Notes: generated by a model not told the origin, from the letters alone. Positions 1 to 9,139 are shown, numbered from the stretch's first letter. The stretch: 64,000 nucleotides of DNA from Bacteroidales bacterium UBA4116 (GCA_002381645.1 DFXE01000007.1:183201-247200), one strand, 5' to 3'. Numbers and translations are program-made.

Positions 1-328
1 AACCTCCATATACAGGCAAAACCTTCAGTTTGTCAATATACTTGGAATATTCATTTAAGTCATCTGCTATTTGCAGGCATAATTCACGAGTAGGACACAA
101 TATAAGTGCCTGAGGTTGGTATATAGAAATATCGATTTTCTGTAAAATGGGTAATCCGAAAGCTGCTGTTTTACCAGTTCCGGTTTGTGCCAAAGCTATG
201 ACGTCGTTGTCTTCACCTAATAACAAAGGAATAACTTCCTCTTGCACGGGCATAGGCGATTCGTAACCCATTTCCTGAATTGCTTTCAATATAGGCGCCA
301 CAACCCCTAATTCTTCAAATGTTTTCAA
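1..328 (-). CDS. DEAD-box ATP-dependent RNA helicase, N-terminal part (cut by window edge)
   Basis: Only the first ~109 codons are in the window; the gene runs off the left edge. Reading from a TTG start at 328, the translation begins LKTFEELGVVAPILKAI and continues through a Q motif (MPVQEEVIP) and Walker A/motif I (AQTGTGKTAAFGLP) into motif Ia (CPTRELCLQ). These are the opening motifs of DEAD-box RNA helicases of the RhlE/DeaD type, which unwind RNA during ribosome assembly and mRNA turnover. The TTG start is chosen because the helicase homology begins exactly there and no upstream in-frame ATG is seen. A -7 box lies at 362-369. The DEAD motif itself is outside the window, so the subfamily cannot be settled. 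Confidence 0.9.
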   Translation of the reverse strand, partial: MKTFEELGVVAPILKAIQEMGYESPMPVQEEVIPLLLGEDNDVIALAQTGTGKTAAFGLPILQKIDISIYQPQALILCPTRELCLQIADDLNEYSKYIDKLKVLPVYGG

Positions 329-361
329 TGTGATAATGTAGTATATAAATATTTAGAGGTG

Positions 362-369
362 CAAAGATA
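362..369 (-). promoter_or_regulatory. Putative -7 box of the helicase gene
   Basis: On the minus strand this reads TATCTTTG, matching the Bacteroidetes primary sigma factor -7 consensus TAnnTTTG, about 34 bp upstream of the helicase TTG start. No clear -33 TTTG was found at the expected spacing. Confidence 0.45.
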
Positions 370-390
370 CGTAAATTATTCGGCATCAAT

Positions 391-1449
391 TCAGAAAAGC
401 ATAATATCTTTTATCCGAGACTGCTCTTTTTCCGTAATATTCAGTTCTTCTTTAAGGTATTTTTCGATTGAACCGTAATCTTTCTTGATTTTTCCGAATG
501 CGAGCTCCAGATAAGATGAATTAGCAGTAAGTATAACAGTTAGCGTTTCCTGAGCATCTGCACCTAAACCTTCTACCAAAGGAGCATAACGTTTCAGATC
601 AAAATAATCATTAGTCGCCAGATAATCATTCATAATTATTTCCTCCGGAATATTCAGGACATATAAGAATAAAGCGCTTAAAAATCCTGCACGGTCTTTT
701 CCCAGATTACAATTCAATAATAAAGGATAATTTTCCTCATCAGAAAAAATTTCCATTGCTTTTGCAAGCTGTCCGCTATTCTCGGTTACATATTGTAAAT
801 ATAAATCCTGCATAAATAAAACACCGTCTCCTTTTCTAACCCGGCCTTCATATATACGCTCCATTATATTAGAAAAATTTCCGGTGGATATAGGAATATG
901 TTCAATCCTAGCTTTTTTATAAACAATTGGAGAAGCTGCAACTTCCTGTTCAGTACGCAAATCAATAATAGTTTTTATTTTCAGGTTATCCAGGCGTATA
1001 GTATCCCTATCGCTCAATGCGGTTAATTCACCTGAGCGAAACACTTTCCCCCACCGGGTTGATTTATTATTTTTAGATGAAGGATACCCTCCCAAATCAC
1101 GAAGATTCTGTACACTATCCATCACGACAGAACGAGAAGCAACTTTTTTAAAATATTTATCATTGAAAGAAAGCTCAAAGTATTTGCGTGTAATATTATC
1201 CTGGGTAACATATTTCGTTACTCCCTCCTCTATATCGGTATATCCAACCGGATTGGATCTTACTATAATTTCAGGATCATCAGACACATACAGCTTCATT
1301 ATACCCTTGATCAAAGGATTTGTTTCCCATTTCAACATATAATTACCTATATCATCTCTAAAACAAAGTGCCTGTATTTCAGGATTATCCGAATTACATG
1401 CCGATAAAGTAATTACTCCTAACAATATAATAAATATCCTAACTATCAT
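391..1449 (-). CDS. Tyrosine/serine protein phosphatase-like lipoprotein
   Basis: 352 aa. The N-terminus is a lipoprotein signal peptide with lipobox LSAC (Cys18), so the mature protein should be anchored in the periplasm or at the outer membrane. After a ~100-residue Ig-like/beta-rich N-terminal part comes NLRDLGGY and a C-terminal phosphatase loop NCNLGKDRAGF with the CX5R active-site signature. This is the Y_phosphatase3 arrangement of bacterial DSP-like phosphatases (established family knowledge). The residue before the catalytic Cys is Asn rather than the usual His. The natural substrate (phosphotyrosine or a phospholipid) cannot be told. It is followed by the kinase/isomerase pair upstream on the same strand, but with its own promoter-like box at 1471-1478. 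Confidence 0.85.
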   Translation of the reverse strand: MIVRIFIILLGVITLSACNSDNPEIQALCFRDDIGNYMLKWETNPLIKGIMKLYVSDDPEIIVRSNPVGYTDIEEGVTKYVTQDNITRKYFELSFNDKYFKKVASRSVVMDSVQNLRDLGGYPSSKNNKSTRWGKVFRSGELTALSDRDTIRLDNLKIKTIIDLRTEQEVAASPIVYKKARIEHIPISTGNFSNIMERIYEGRVRKGDGVLFMQDLYLQYVTENSGQLAKAMEIFSDEENYPLLLNCNLGKDRAGFLSALFLYVLNIPEEIIMNDYLATNDYFDLKRYAPLVEGLGADAQETLTVILTANSSYLELAFGKIKKDYGSIEKYLKEELNITEKEQSRIKDIMLF

Positions 1450-1470
1450 ATTTATTTACCTAACCATACA

Positions 1471-1478
1471 CAAATATA
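1471..1478 (-). promoter_or_regulatory. Putative -7 box of the phosphatase lipoprotein gene
   Basis: Minus strand TATATTTG (consensus TAnnTTTG), about 22 bp upstream of the ATG at 1449. It suggests the phosphatase can be transcribed separately from the kinase/isomerase genes. No -33 element was seen. Confidence 0.45.
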
Positions 1479-1516
1479 CGATAAACCAATGGTGTATTTT
1501 TAGCAGTTAATGATAT

Positions 1517-2446
1517 TTAAGATTGCTCCCGGTATATTGAAGCGAACTTTTTAGAAATGTAATTTTCATCGCTCAGGCAAACCTCAGTTGCCATATCAAT
1601 ACCACAGCGTATTAGTTTTTCCCATTGCAGTTTATTTAAAACAGCTAAATCATCACGCCTGATATCATACTTTAATAAGCCATAAATAAGTCCTGCATTG
1701 AAAGCGTCACCAGCCCCAATAGTACTTATAGGAGTAATAGACGGAGAATCAAAATGTTCCTCAAAGTTATCACTAAACAATTTAACACCATCATGCCCGT
1801 GCGTAGTTATCAAATTCCTGCAATAATAACTTATACGTTCTTTATAAACATATTTCATATCCGGTTTACCAAAAAGATTAATAAAATCTTCATCTGAACC
1901 CCTTACAATGTCAGCATACTCAAGATTATCAAGAACAGTAGGTATCAAACGGATAGTTTCGGAAGCATGAGCACTTCTAAAATTAGGGTCATAATAAATA
2001 ATAGCTTTGCGTTCCCTCGCATAATCAAGTAACTCCACGATTTTATCACGTAAAGCTGGATTTAATGCATAATAGGAACCAAATATAAAAATATCATCAT
2101 TGTTTATTACCGGTAAGGAAACTTCAAGTCGTTGATTGGGATAATTCTTATAAAATAAATATTCCGCATTTTGTTTATCATTAAGAAATGCCAGCGACAC
2201 GTGGCTTTTTCCATCCGGAAATCGATCGACATAATCAGTAGATAAATGATTTTCCTGCATAAATTGGCAAACAATATCCCCTACCTTGTCGTTTCCAAGT
2301 TCGCTTATAAAAACAACTGGTATCTCTAACCGGCTCAAAGTAATAAATCCATTAAATACTGATCCACCAGGAAGAGCAATATGTGGCTGGTTGTTTTTAA
2401 ATATTATATCAAGAATGGTTTCACCTACTCCTATTACTTTTCTCAT
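1517..2446 (-). CDS. PfkB-family carbohydrate kinase
   Basis: 309 aa, the usual length for ribokinase/fructokinase-like PfkB kinases, which phosphorylate a sugar with ATP in the cytoplasm. The N-terminal substrate-side glycine motif (PGGSVFNGFITLSRL) and the C-terminal signature STIGAGDAFNAGLIYG with the catalytic Asp are both present. Its start codon overlaps the stop of the upstream SIS gene by four bases (2443-2446), implying translational coupling. The pairing with a sugar-phosphate isomerase suggests one short sugar pathway, but the substrate cannot be read from the sequence. Fructokinase is a reasonable default name. Confidence 0.9.
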   Translation of the reverse strand: MRKVIGVGETILDIIFKNNQPHIALPGGSVFNGFITLSRLEIPVVFISELGNDKVGDIVCQFMQENHLSTDYVDRFPDGKSHVSLAFLNDKQNAEYLFYKNYPNQRLEVSLPVINNDDIFIFGSYYALNPALRDKIVELLDYARERKAIIYYDPNFRSAHASETIRLIPTVLDNLEYADIVRGSDEDFINLFGKPDMKYVYKERISYYCRNLITTHGHDGVKLFSDNFEEHFDSPSITPISTIGAGDAFNAGLIYGLLKYDIRRDDLAVLNKLQWEKLIRCGIDMATEVCLSDENYISKKFASIYREQS

Positions 2447-3066
2447 ATAATCCTATTTTCACATTTACTTTGCTCCCTGCTTTTAGAACCTAAATATCCG
2501 CCATGATGCCGTTTTGCATAGTCCTTATTTGTAAATTGTATCCTTTTCATCGTGTTTACAACTAAAATATCTCCGATTACAGTCATAACAGTAGTCGAAG
2601 TTGTAGGAGTCAAGCCTAATACACATACCTCTTTCGGAGCTCCTGTCAGCAAACAAACAGTAGCTTTTGCTGCAAGTTCGCTTTCTGGATTACTGGTAAT
2701 AACGATAAACTTCATATCAGGAACTAAACCACGTGACAAATCGATTAATTCCACTAATTCCCGTGTTTTTCCGGAATTAGATATTAAAAGCATTATATCA
2801 TTGTCGCGTATTATACCTAAATCTCCATGTTGTGCCTCACTTGGATGAAGGAAAAAAGCTGGAGTACCCGTCGAGCTAAATGTGGTAGCAATATTCATTG
2901 CAATTTGTCCGGCTTTTCCCATTCCGCTTGTTATAAGTTTACCCTTTTGCGTATGTGCATATTCGATAATCAAATCAACTGCCCGATCATAATCGAGTGT
3001 GACCGGAATATTCAATACAGCCTCCGCCTCCTGTTTAAGTAAGTACTGTATATCTTCAATTGTCAT
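2443..3066 (-). CDS. SIS-domain sugar-phosphate isomerase, KpsF/GutQ-like without CBS domains
   Basis: 207 aa, essentially one SIS domain. TSGMGKAGQIA and LISNSGKTRELVELI are the sugar-phosphate binding loops, and PSEAQHGDLG matches the conserved segment of arabinose-5-phosphate isomerases (KdsD/KpsF/GutQ). Those enzymes are normally ~320 aa with two C-terminal CBS domains, which are absent here; the length is nearer to that of 6-phospho-3-hexuloisomerase. It would interconvert an aldose and ketose phosphate. It is the first gene of a two-gene unit with the PfkB kinase (ATGA overlap). Assignment as a KDO-pathway enzyme versus a catabolic isomerase is open. Confidence 0.85.
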   Translation of the reverse strand: MTIEDIQYLLKQEAEAVLNIPVTLDYDRAVDLIIEYAHTQKGKLITSGMGKAGQIAMNIATTFSSTGTPAFFLHPSEAQHGDLGIIRDNDIMLLISNSGKTRELVELIDLSRGLVPDMKFIVITSNPESELAAKATVCLLTGAPKEVCVLGLTPTTSTTVMTVIGDILVVNTMKRIQFTNKDYAKRHHGGYLGSKSREQSKCENRII

Positions 3067-3107
3067 ATAATTTCAGTTTATTATGTTTTAAATAAAAAAG
3101 GAAATTA

Positions 3108-3115
3108 CAAAAGTA
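3108..3115 (-). promoter_or_regulatory. Putative -7 box of the isomerase-kinase operon
   Basis: Minus strand TACTTTTG (TAnnTTTG) about 42 bp upstream of the SIS gene ATG. No -33 element recognised. Confidence 0.4.
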
Positions 3116-3326
3116 TTTAATTTAATGATTATTCCCTGCTCCAATATATTATTTTATAACTGACCGGAAAATTCTTTCATCGTATTGCTAAAAGCTAAAA
3201 TATTAGGTGGGATAAGTATTTTCCTATCCCAAAACAGATGTTATAATATAACAGAAATGAATAACCGATACAAATTGATAAGACATTTAATTGTAATTTT
3301 ACCGTTCTCATTTAATATAAAATATA

Positions 3327-4550
3327 ATGTCACCATATCAATCATACATATTACCTAACGGTTTACGTATTATTCATTATCCGGTAAATTCACCTGTTTC
3401 TTACTGTGGGTTCGCTATTAATGTCGGAGCCAGAGACGAAAAAGACGATGAATTCGGACTGGCTCATTTTGTTGAACATATGCTTTTCAAAGGAACTGTT
3501 AAAAGAAAAGCCATACATATATTAAACCGGATGGAAAATGTTGGAGGAGAATTAAATGCTTATACTACAAAAGAAGACACTTTTGTGTATTCAATTTTTA
3601 TGGAAGAACATTTCATCCGCGCATTTGAATTATTAGCTGACCTGATCTTTAATTCTATATTTCCCGAACAGGAAATTGAAAAAGAAGTTGATGTTATTAT
3701 CGATGAAATAAACTCATATAAAGACTCACCTGCTGAACTCATTTTCGATGAATTCGAAAATTCACTATTTAACGGGCATGAATTAGGACACAATATATTA
3801 GGAAATGAAATATCGCTGCTAAATTTCACTCCGGTATCCGGCCTTTCATTTATCAAACACTTTTATACACCTTCCAATATGGTATTTTTCTCCACAGGGC
3901 GGATGGAAATAAAAAAAATTATACGTATGGTTGAAAAGGCAATCGGAGATATTAACATTCCCATGCCTGTTAATAAACGTCAGGCGCCGAAACATATCCC
4001 TTCTTTTGACAAACGCATCCCAAAACACACCCATCAAAGTCACGTTTTAATCGGCAGCCGATCATATAGCTTATACAATGAAAAACGCATCCCACTCTTT
4101 GTTTTAAATAATTTGTTTGGAGGTCCTGGGATGAATAGCAGACTGAATTTATTATTACGTGAAAAACATGGCCTTGTCTATAATGTAGAATCGAGTATTA
4201 CATCTTATACAGATACCGGATTGATCGCTATCTATTTTGGGACTGACCCCAAAAATACCGAGAAAGCAATAGAACTTGTACATAAAGAAATTAAAAAGAT
4301 ACGCTACAATAAACTTTCGGATTTACATTTAACTAAAGCGAAAAAACAGTTAATGGGGCAAATGGGCATTGCCCATGACAATAAAGAAAGCCTTTTCCTA
4401 AGTTTAGGAAAAAGCTTTTTACATTACGACCGCTATGATACGATGGAAGAATTATTTAAAAAAATAGATAAGGTAACAGCTACCGGGATTCTCGAGGTTG
4501 CCAATGAAGTTTTTGCAACTGAGAATCTATCACTTATGATTTATAAATGA
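3327..4550 (+). CDS. M16-family zinc metallopeptidase (insulinase/pitrilysin-like)
   Basis: 407 aa. The inverted zinc motif HFVEH (HXXEH) sits near residue 47-51 in FGLAHFVEHMLFKGT, followed ~75 residues later by the third-ligand region EVDVIIDEINSYKDSP. The remainder matches the second, inactive M16 half-domain (RLNLLLREKHGLVYNV region). M16 proteins of this length act as single-chain processing or oligopeptide-degrading peptidases. No signal peptide is visible, so a cytoplasmic location is likely. It converges with the DUF6261-like gene, with only 8 bp between the stops, and is preceded by a 260-bp AT-rich gap that must hold its promoter. Confidence 0.93.
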   Translation: MSPYQSYILPNGLRIIHYPVNSPVSYCGFAINVGARDEKDDEFGLAHFVEHMLFKGTVKRKAIHILNRMENVGGELNAYTTKEDTFVYSIFMEEHFIRAFELLADLIFNSIFPEQEIEKEVDVIIDEINSYKDSPAELIFDEFENSLFNGHELGHNILGNEISLLNFTPVSGLSFIKHFYTPSNMVFFSTGRMEIKKIIRMVEKAIGDINIPMPVNKRQAPKHIPSFDKRIPKHTHQSHVLIGSRSYSLYNEKRIPLFVLNNLFGGPGMNSRLNLLLREKHGLVYNVESSITSYTDTGLIAIYFGTDPKNTEKAIELVHKEIKKIRYNKLSDLHLTKAKKQLMGQMGIAHDNKESLFLSLGKSFLHYDRYDTMEELFKKIDKVTATGILEVANEVFATENLSLMIYK

Positions 4551-4558
4551 CAATCCAC

Positions 4559-5272
4559 TTAAGCGGGTATACTTCTTTCTACAAATGAAGCAAATTTAAT
4601 ATCTGCTTCATCTATAATCTGATTAATCTGATTAATTCTATCTGAATATTCCATATCTCCAAAATAAATAACCATCGCATTAATAAATTCAACGGCTTTA
4701 TTATACGAATTTTCCAAAGCTTTACGGGTACGTAAAGTTTCATAAGTAAGACACGCTCCTCTTACTTCTATTTCACGAGCCTTAACAAATTGATCATAAG
4801 CCCAGTTTGCCCGCTTTATCTCGGATATCTCATTGTATATATCCAATTCATAAAGTTCCTGCAGATTGATTTCCTCTTCAATTTCTTTAAGCAAATTGGA
4901 GAATAAAGATGTTTTCTCTTTATCATTCATATATTCGGAAACATCATATGATAATAAGATTTTATTTAATTTATTTCCTATAGACCGATTTAATGAATTG
5001 GAACTATCCAGCAACTCCACAGCTTGTTGTTTTAAAGTAATCAATGCTTTGTGCCTTTTTTCATTTTCAACACCTATGTTTTTTGTAATCAGGTTACTTG
5101 ATATTGATTTTAGGGCAATATCAAAATCCATATAAGCAGACTGGAAACATTGCAACAATACTTGAAATCTTTCATCTTCAAACTCAAGCATCTTTTCGTA
5201 AACCTTCCTAAAAAATTGAAGAGCCTGCTGTTGAGACAACTTGGGGGAGTAAAAATTTGTGATACGTTTCAT
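4559..5272 (-). CDS. Hypothetical helical protein (DUF6261-like)
   Basis: 237 aa, almost entirely predicted alpha-helix with many charged residues, no signal peptide and no membrane segment. The opening KRITNFYSPKLSQQQALQFF and the overall pattern resemble Bacteroidetes-restricted proteins catalogued as DUF6261, often associated with mobile or host-variable genes; that link is from memory and not verified. No catalytic motif is apparent. It is convergent with the M16 peptidase. Function unknown. Confidence 0.7.
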   Translation of the reverse strand: MKRITNFYSPKLSQQQALQFFRKVYEKMLEFEDERFQVLLQCFQSAYMDFDIALKSISSNLITKNIGVENEKRHKALITLKQQAVELLDSSNSLNRSIGNKLNKILLSYDVSEYMNDKEKTSLFSNLLKEIEEEINLQELYELDIYNEISEIKRANWAYDQFVKAREIEVRGACLTYETLRTRKALENSYNKAVEFINAMVIYFGDMEYSDRINQINQIIDEADIKFASFVERSIPA

Positions 5273-5583
5273 AGCCGTTTTTCATTAAAATTAAAAATCA
5301 TAGCATTTATAATCTTGTTTATTATCTGTCCGTTTTTCACAACACTAATATCTACTAACAAATTATAGTTCACCAAATCACAATATCGACATTTATATAT
5401 AAACAAAACAACGAAAACTGTAAAAATGTTTTAAATTTTCTGAGTAAATTGAACGAAAAAACTATATTAACATATTTTATAATATTTAGAGCTATCATTT
5501 CATTACCACTACGATTTTATCCATAAAAAGCCTTAGAAAGGCTAATTTATTATGAAATTAAAAAAACGGATTTATGAAAAAAA
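5273..5583. other. 311-bp intergenic region, AT-rich
   Basis: Very AT-rich gap between two minus-strand genes. It holds the terminator-like hairpin at 5525-5543 and must include the promoter of the DUF6261-like gene, though no clean CAAAnnTA box was found. Apart from these I see no coding potential or repeat. Confidence 0.5.
5521..5543 (-). terminator. Intrinsic terminator downstream of the HhH gene
   Basis: On the minus strand a 6-bp stem AGCCTT / AAGGCT with a 3-nt loop is followed at once by TTTTTAT. It lies 41 bp past the stop of the HhH-protein gene and probably ends the five-gene minus-strand operon that begins near 10.3 kb. Confidence 0.55.
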
Positions 5584-6297
5584 TCAAAAAAGAAAATATG
5601 GATATAACCTTTCTTTATCACAAACGGTGAATTCATCTAATAAATTCAGATTTTCCCATCCGGTGAGCTCACCCTTTTGCCTTTTTAACTGATAAATGAT
5701 TTTAGCTTGTTTATAATTCACATAGGGATGCTTAACCAAAGAATCAGAAGGTAAGTAATTTACTGGTAACTTTGCAATGAAAGCGGTATCAACGTCAAAC
5801 CAAACCTTTAACTTATTATACCGTTCATCATCCATACCATATATTTCTTTAAGTTGTTCAACTGAATAAAACCCTCCAAGTAAGCTGCGGTATTTTACAA
5901 TACGGAGGGCAAACGTACTTCCTATTCCGGGAATCTGCTTTAATATTGCCGTATCTGCCGTATTAAGCTCTATAACTGTGCCTGCAGGGAATTTCTTTGC
6001 TGAAGTATAAGATCCATAAAGGCGGTTCATACTGCTTGAATTTCCCTTTCTATTTTTCGAATACATTTTACGTAGTGAAACATCTGTCTTTTCAGCTAGA
6101 TTTCTAACCGTATCAATCTGAACTATAGGAGTAGGAGAATTTCCAGGGGACACAATATAATGAGGCTGAATTGAAGAATCAACCGCCTCTTCATTATCTA
6201 TTAAAAGTAAAATAACAGCAATTGAAATAAGGAAAAGCAATAAAGTCAAGGCCCTCCTTTCACCTTTTGAAAAATACAATAAATTACGCCAATTCAT
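5584..6297 (-). CDS. ComEA-like helix-hairpin-helix protein, membrane-anchored
   Basis: 237 aa. A single N-terminal membrane segment (ALTLLLFLISIAVILLLI, about residues 16-33) is followed by a linker and helix-hairpin-helix repeats: IELNTADTAILKQIPGIGS (about residues 110-128) and a weaker second copy around YLPSDSLVKHPYVNYKQAK. The PGIG hairpin is the DNA-phosphate-contacting feature of ComEA-type proteins (family knowledge). It lacks a nuclease domain, so non-specific DNA binding at the membrane or periplasm is the most that can be inferred. It is the last gene of the minus-strand run, 55 bp after the NSS transporter, and is followed by a terminator-like hairpin. Confidence 0.85.
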   Translation of the reverse strand: MNWRNLLYFSKGERRALTLLLFLISIAVILLLIDNEEAVDSSIQPHYIVSPGNSPTPIVQIDTVRNLAEKTDVSLRKMYSKNRKGNSSSMNRLYGSYTSAKKFPAGTVIELNTADTAILKQIPGIGSTFALRIVKYRSLLGGFYSVEQLKEIYGMDDERYNKLKVWFDVDTAFIAKLPVNYLPSDSLVKHPYVNYKQAKIIYQLKRQKGELTGWENLNLLDEFTVCDKERLYPYFLF

Positions 6298-6352
6298 AAG
6301 TTAAGGTTTATAATAGTTATTGTTAAACGCTAAAAATACGGCAAATCATCTT

Positions 6353-7729
6353 TTACTGTAAGATTATTCCATTAATCCATTTTATTATCCCCAATTCATT
6401 TAAAAAGATAAGTCCTATAGCTATCGGAGCTACATATCTCATAAAGAAAGCATATGTATTAAAAAAGTGAAATGTAATGCTTCCTTCATTAGTTAATTCC
6501 GCTTTTAATATCTTCTTATCAACACGTCTGCCAACAAAAAAGCAAATCAACATTCCGCCGAACGGCAACATAATCTTTGCCGTTACATAATCAAGGAAGT
6601 CAAAAAAAGTAAGCCCGAAAATAGTATATTGCTTCCAGATACCCAATGATAGCGAACTTATAATACCCAACACAAGTATTCCTCCTGATACAAGTAAAGC
6701 AGCTTTTCTCCTTGACATTTTATGTTCTTCCAGAACGTAAGCGGTAGCCACTTCATGAAGTGAAATAGTTGAAGTAAGAGCAGCCAATGCCAGCAACACA
6801 AAAAAGATAAACGACCATAAAGACCCCAGAGACATCTGTCCAAAAACATTAGGCAGTGTGATAAATACAAGCTCAGGCCCAGCTGTTGGTTGAATATTAA
6901 AACTAAAAACCGCAGGAAATATCATCACCCCTGCTAATAAAGCTACCAACGTATCTAAAATAGTAACTTCCAATGCTGTCCGTTGGAGATTAGTAGCTTT
7001 AGAAAAGTAAGAAGAATATGTTATCAGACAGCCCATTCCAATACTGAGGGAAAAGAAAGCCTGCCCCATTGCGCTGAGAATTACAGAGGATGTAATTTTA
7101 CTAAAATCCGGATTAAACAAAAAAGAAATCCCTTTTTCCGCATTATCCAATGTAAGCGAGCGGACACATAGTATGACCAAAATTATAAAAAGCATGGGCA
7201 TCATAACTTTTGAAGCACGTTCGATACCCTTTTTAACTCCTGAAACAATAATAATATGCGTTAATGCTATAAAAATAAAAGTCCACAGAATCGGCTTTAT
7301 AATACCCGTTGAAAACACGGAAAAATCGTTAGCAAACTCTGCTGCAGATTTATTACTCAACGAACCCGTAACAGCCTGTAATATATACTCTAATGTCCAA
7401 CCAGCCACAACTGAATAAAATCCAAGGATCATAAAGGCCGCCAGTACACCATTGTATCCTATTACTGACCATTTCGAATCCGGGGCAATTTCCTTAAAGG
7501 CTCCGGCTGCATTACGATGAGAATGCCTTCCTATAAAAAATTCCGTAATCATGACAGGAAGGCCCAGAAACAATATACACAAAACATATATAAGAAGAAA
7601 GGCAGCACCTCCGTTTTCACCGACCATATAAGGGAAACGCCATATATTCCCTAATCCTACAGCAGAACCGACTGTTGCCAGAACTACACCAAGTTTACTG
7701 CCAAATGTTGCGCGACTTTCATGTGTCAT
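6353..7729 (-). CDS. Neurotransmitter:sodium symporter family (NSS/SNF) transporter
   Basis: 458 aa polytopic membrane protein with about 11 hydrophobic segments. The N-terminal signature GSAVGLGNIWRFPYMVGENG is the unwound TM1 substrate/sodium-site segment of LeuT-like transporters. Bacterial members take up amino acids with Na+; the exact substrate is not predictable. It lies 17 bp downstream of the LolD-like ATPase gene and 55 bp upstream of the HhH gene, so it is probably cotranscribed with both. Confidence 0.93.
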   Translation of the reverse strand: MTHESRATFGSKLGVVLATVGSAVGLGNIWRFPYMVGENGGAAFLLIYVLCILFLGLPVMITEFFIGRHSHRNAAGAFKEIAPDSKWSVIGYNGVLAAFMILGFYSVVAGWTLEYILQAVTGSLSNKSAAEFANDFSVFSTGIIKPILWTFIFIALTHIIIVSGVKKGIERASKVMMPMLFIILVILCVRSLTLDNAEKGISFLFNPDFSKITSSVILSAMGQAFFSLSIGMGCLITYSSYFSKATNLQRTALEVTILDTLVALLAGVMIFPAVFSFNIQPTAGPELVFITLPNVFGQMSLGSLWSFIFFVLLALAALTSTISLHEVATAYVLEEHKMSRRKAALLVSGGILVLGIISSLSLGIWKQYTIFGLTFFDFLDYVTAKIMLPFGGMLICFFVGRRVDKKILKAELTNEGSITFHFFNTYAFFMRYVAPIAIGLIFLNELGIIKWINGIILQ

Positions 7730-7746
7730 AATTGAGATTATTTATT

Positions 7747-8400
7747 TCATTCCATTACCATTCCGTCTTTGATATGAATGATCCTGTCTGTATGATGTGT
7801 AAGCTGTTCATCATGCGTAACAATAACAAAGGTTTGATTCATTTTATCACGGAGTTCAAAAAAAAGTGAATGAAGCTCTTCCTTATTTTTAGTATCCAAA
7901 CTACCCGAAGGTTCATCAGCTAAAATAACAGCCGGATTATTTATCAGAGCTCTGGCAACTGCTACCCGCTGTTTTTCTCCACCTGATAATTCAGCTGGCT
8001 TATGCGTTGTACGATCAGAAAGTTTAAGAAAATCCAGAATATCTTTAGCTTTTTTTTCTGCAGCATGCGGCCTGTTCCCTGCGATTAATGCTGGAATCAT
8101 TACATTTTCCAATGCGGTGAATTCTGGTAAGAGTTGATGAAACTGAAAAACAAAACCAATATTATGATTGCGGAATGCAGCCAGTTCTTTGTCTTTTAAT
8201 TTCCCCGTTCTTGTACCGTTTATTATCAAACTTCCGTCATCTGGCGAATCCAACGTTCCTATAATCTGGAGCAAAGTTGTTTTACCGGCTCCACTCGGTC
8301 CTACAATTGCTACAATCTCACCTTCTTCAATAGTGAGGGTTATGCCTTTCAATACCTGTAATGGGCCAAAGCTTTTAATTATCCCCCTTGTTTTTATCAT
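7747..8400 (-). CDS. LolD/FtsE/MacB-type ABC transporter ATPase
   Basis: 217 aa stand-alone nucleotide-binding domain: Walker A GPSGAGKTT, Q-loop FVFQFHQLLPEFTALENV, signature LSGGEKQRVAVARAL, Walker B VILADEPSG, and H-loop VTHDEQL. The FHQLLPEFTALENV region is what is seen in LolD-like ATPases that power lipoprotein release from the inner membrane. No cognate permease gene is adjacent, which is common for LolD in Bacteroidetes. It starts 4 bp after the TcdA stop, so it is likely translated from the same message. Confidence 0.88.
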   Translation of the reverse strand: MIKTRGIIKSFGPLQVLKGITLTIEEGEIVAIVGPSGAGKTTLLQIIGTLDSPDDGSLIINGTRTGKLKDKELAAFRNHNIGFVFQFHQLLPEFTALENVMIPALIAGNRPHAAEKKAKDILDFLKLSDRTTHKPAELSGGEKQRVAVARALINNPAVILADEPSGSLDTKNKEELHSLFFELRDKMNQTFVIVTHDEQLTHHTDRIIHIKDGMVME

Positions 8401-8404
8401 TAAC

Positions 8405-9118
8405 TTAAAGATTACGTATTACATAAGATGCCAGATAACACCCAAAAATGGCCGGCATATAAGAGACCGTTCCGGCAGTTGTACGTTTATAAGCTTCTGT
8501 ATCAACATCTATAATAGCGCCGGAGTTAGGTAATTCAGTTGAAAAAACAACCGGTACTCCCCGCCTCACATTTTTATGCCTTAATCTTTTCCTTACAGAT
8601 CTTGCCAATCCGCAATTAATGGTTTCGGATATATCCGCAATTTTTACTTTCGAAGGGTCTACTTTTGCACCTGCTCCCATCGATGATATAATTGGTATTT
8701 TATTATACATGGCATGATAAATCAGAAAAATCTTCGGGCTTAATGTATCAATAGCATCTACTATAAAATGAAAAGGAGTCGACAATATTAACTCCTCCGT
8801 ACGTTCATCCTGCAAAAACTCATTCAGCACCGACAATTGCAGTTCAGGATTAATATCCAACAAACGGTTTCCTACCACTTCTGCTTTGTTCTTTCCTAAC
8901 GTAGAATGCAAAGAAGGCAGCTGACGGTTTATATTACTTTCATTAACGACATCCGCATCTACAATTGTCATCTTTCCAATTCCGGCCCTGCAGATAAGTT
9001 CCGCAGCGTATGCGCCTACACCACCCAATCCGACAACCAACACATGACAATCAGATAAATAGTCGAGCCGTTCGTTTCCTAACAACAGGGAAGTTCTGGA
9101 ATTCCAATGATAGCTCAT
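8405..9118 (-). CDS. tcdA: tRNA threonylcarbamoyladenosine dehydratase (TcdA/CsdL)
   Basis: 237 aa E1-like ThiF-fold enzyme. It shows the Rossmann nucleotide motif LVVGLGGVGAYAAELICRAG, the D-V-N-xx-N-R-Q segment (DVVNESNINRQ), and SSMGAGAKVDPSKVKIADI characteristic of the TcdA branch. TcdA uses ATP to cyclise N6-threonylcarbamoyladenosine at position 37 of ANN-decoding tRNAs. Size and motifs fit the family. It is second in the minus-strand operon, 21 bp after the clostripain gene. Confidence 0.93.
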   Translation of the reverse strand: MSYHWNSRTSLLLGNERLDYLSDCHVLVVGLGGVGAYAAELICRAGIGKMTIVDADVVNESNINRQLPSLHSTLGKNKAEVVGNRLLDINPELQLSVLNEFLQDERTEELILSTPFHFIVDAIDTLSPKIFLIYHAMYNKIPIISSMGAGAKVDPSKVKIADISETINCGLARSVRKRLRHKNVRRGVPVVFSTELPNSGAIIDVDTEAYKRTTAGTVSYMPAIFGCYLASYVIRNL

Positions 9119-9139
9119 ACGTATAATAAATAATATTCC

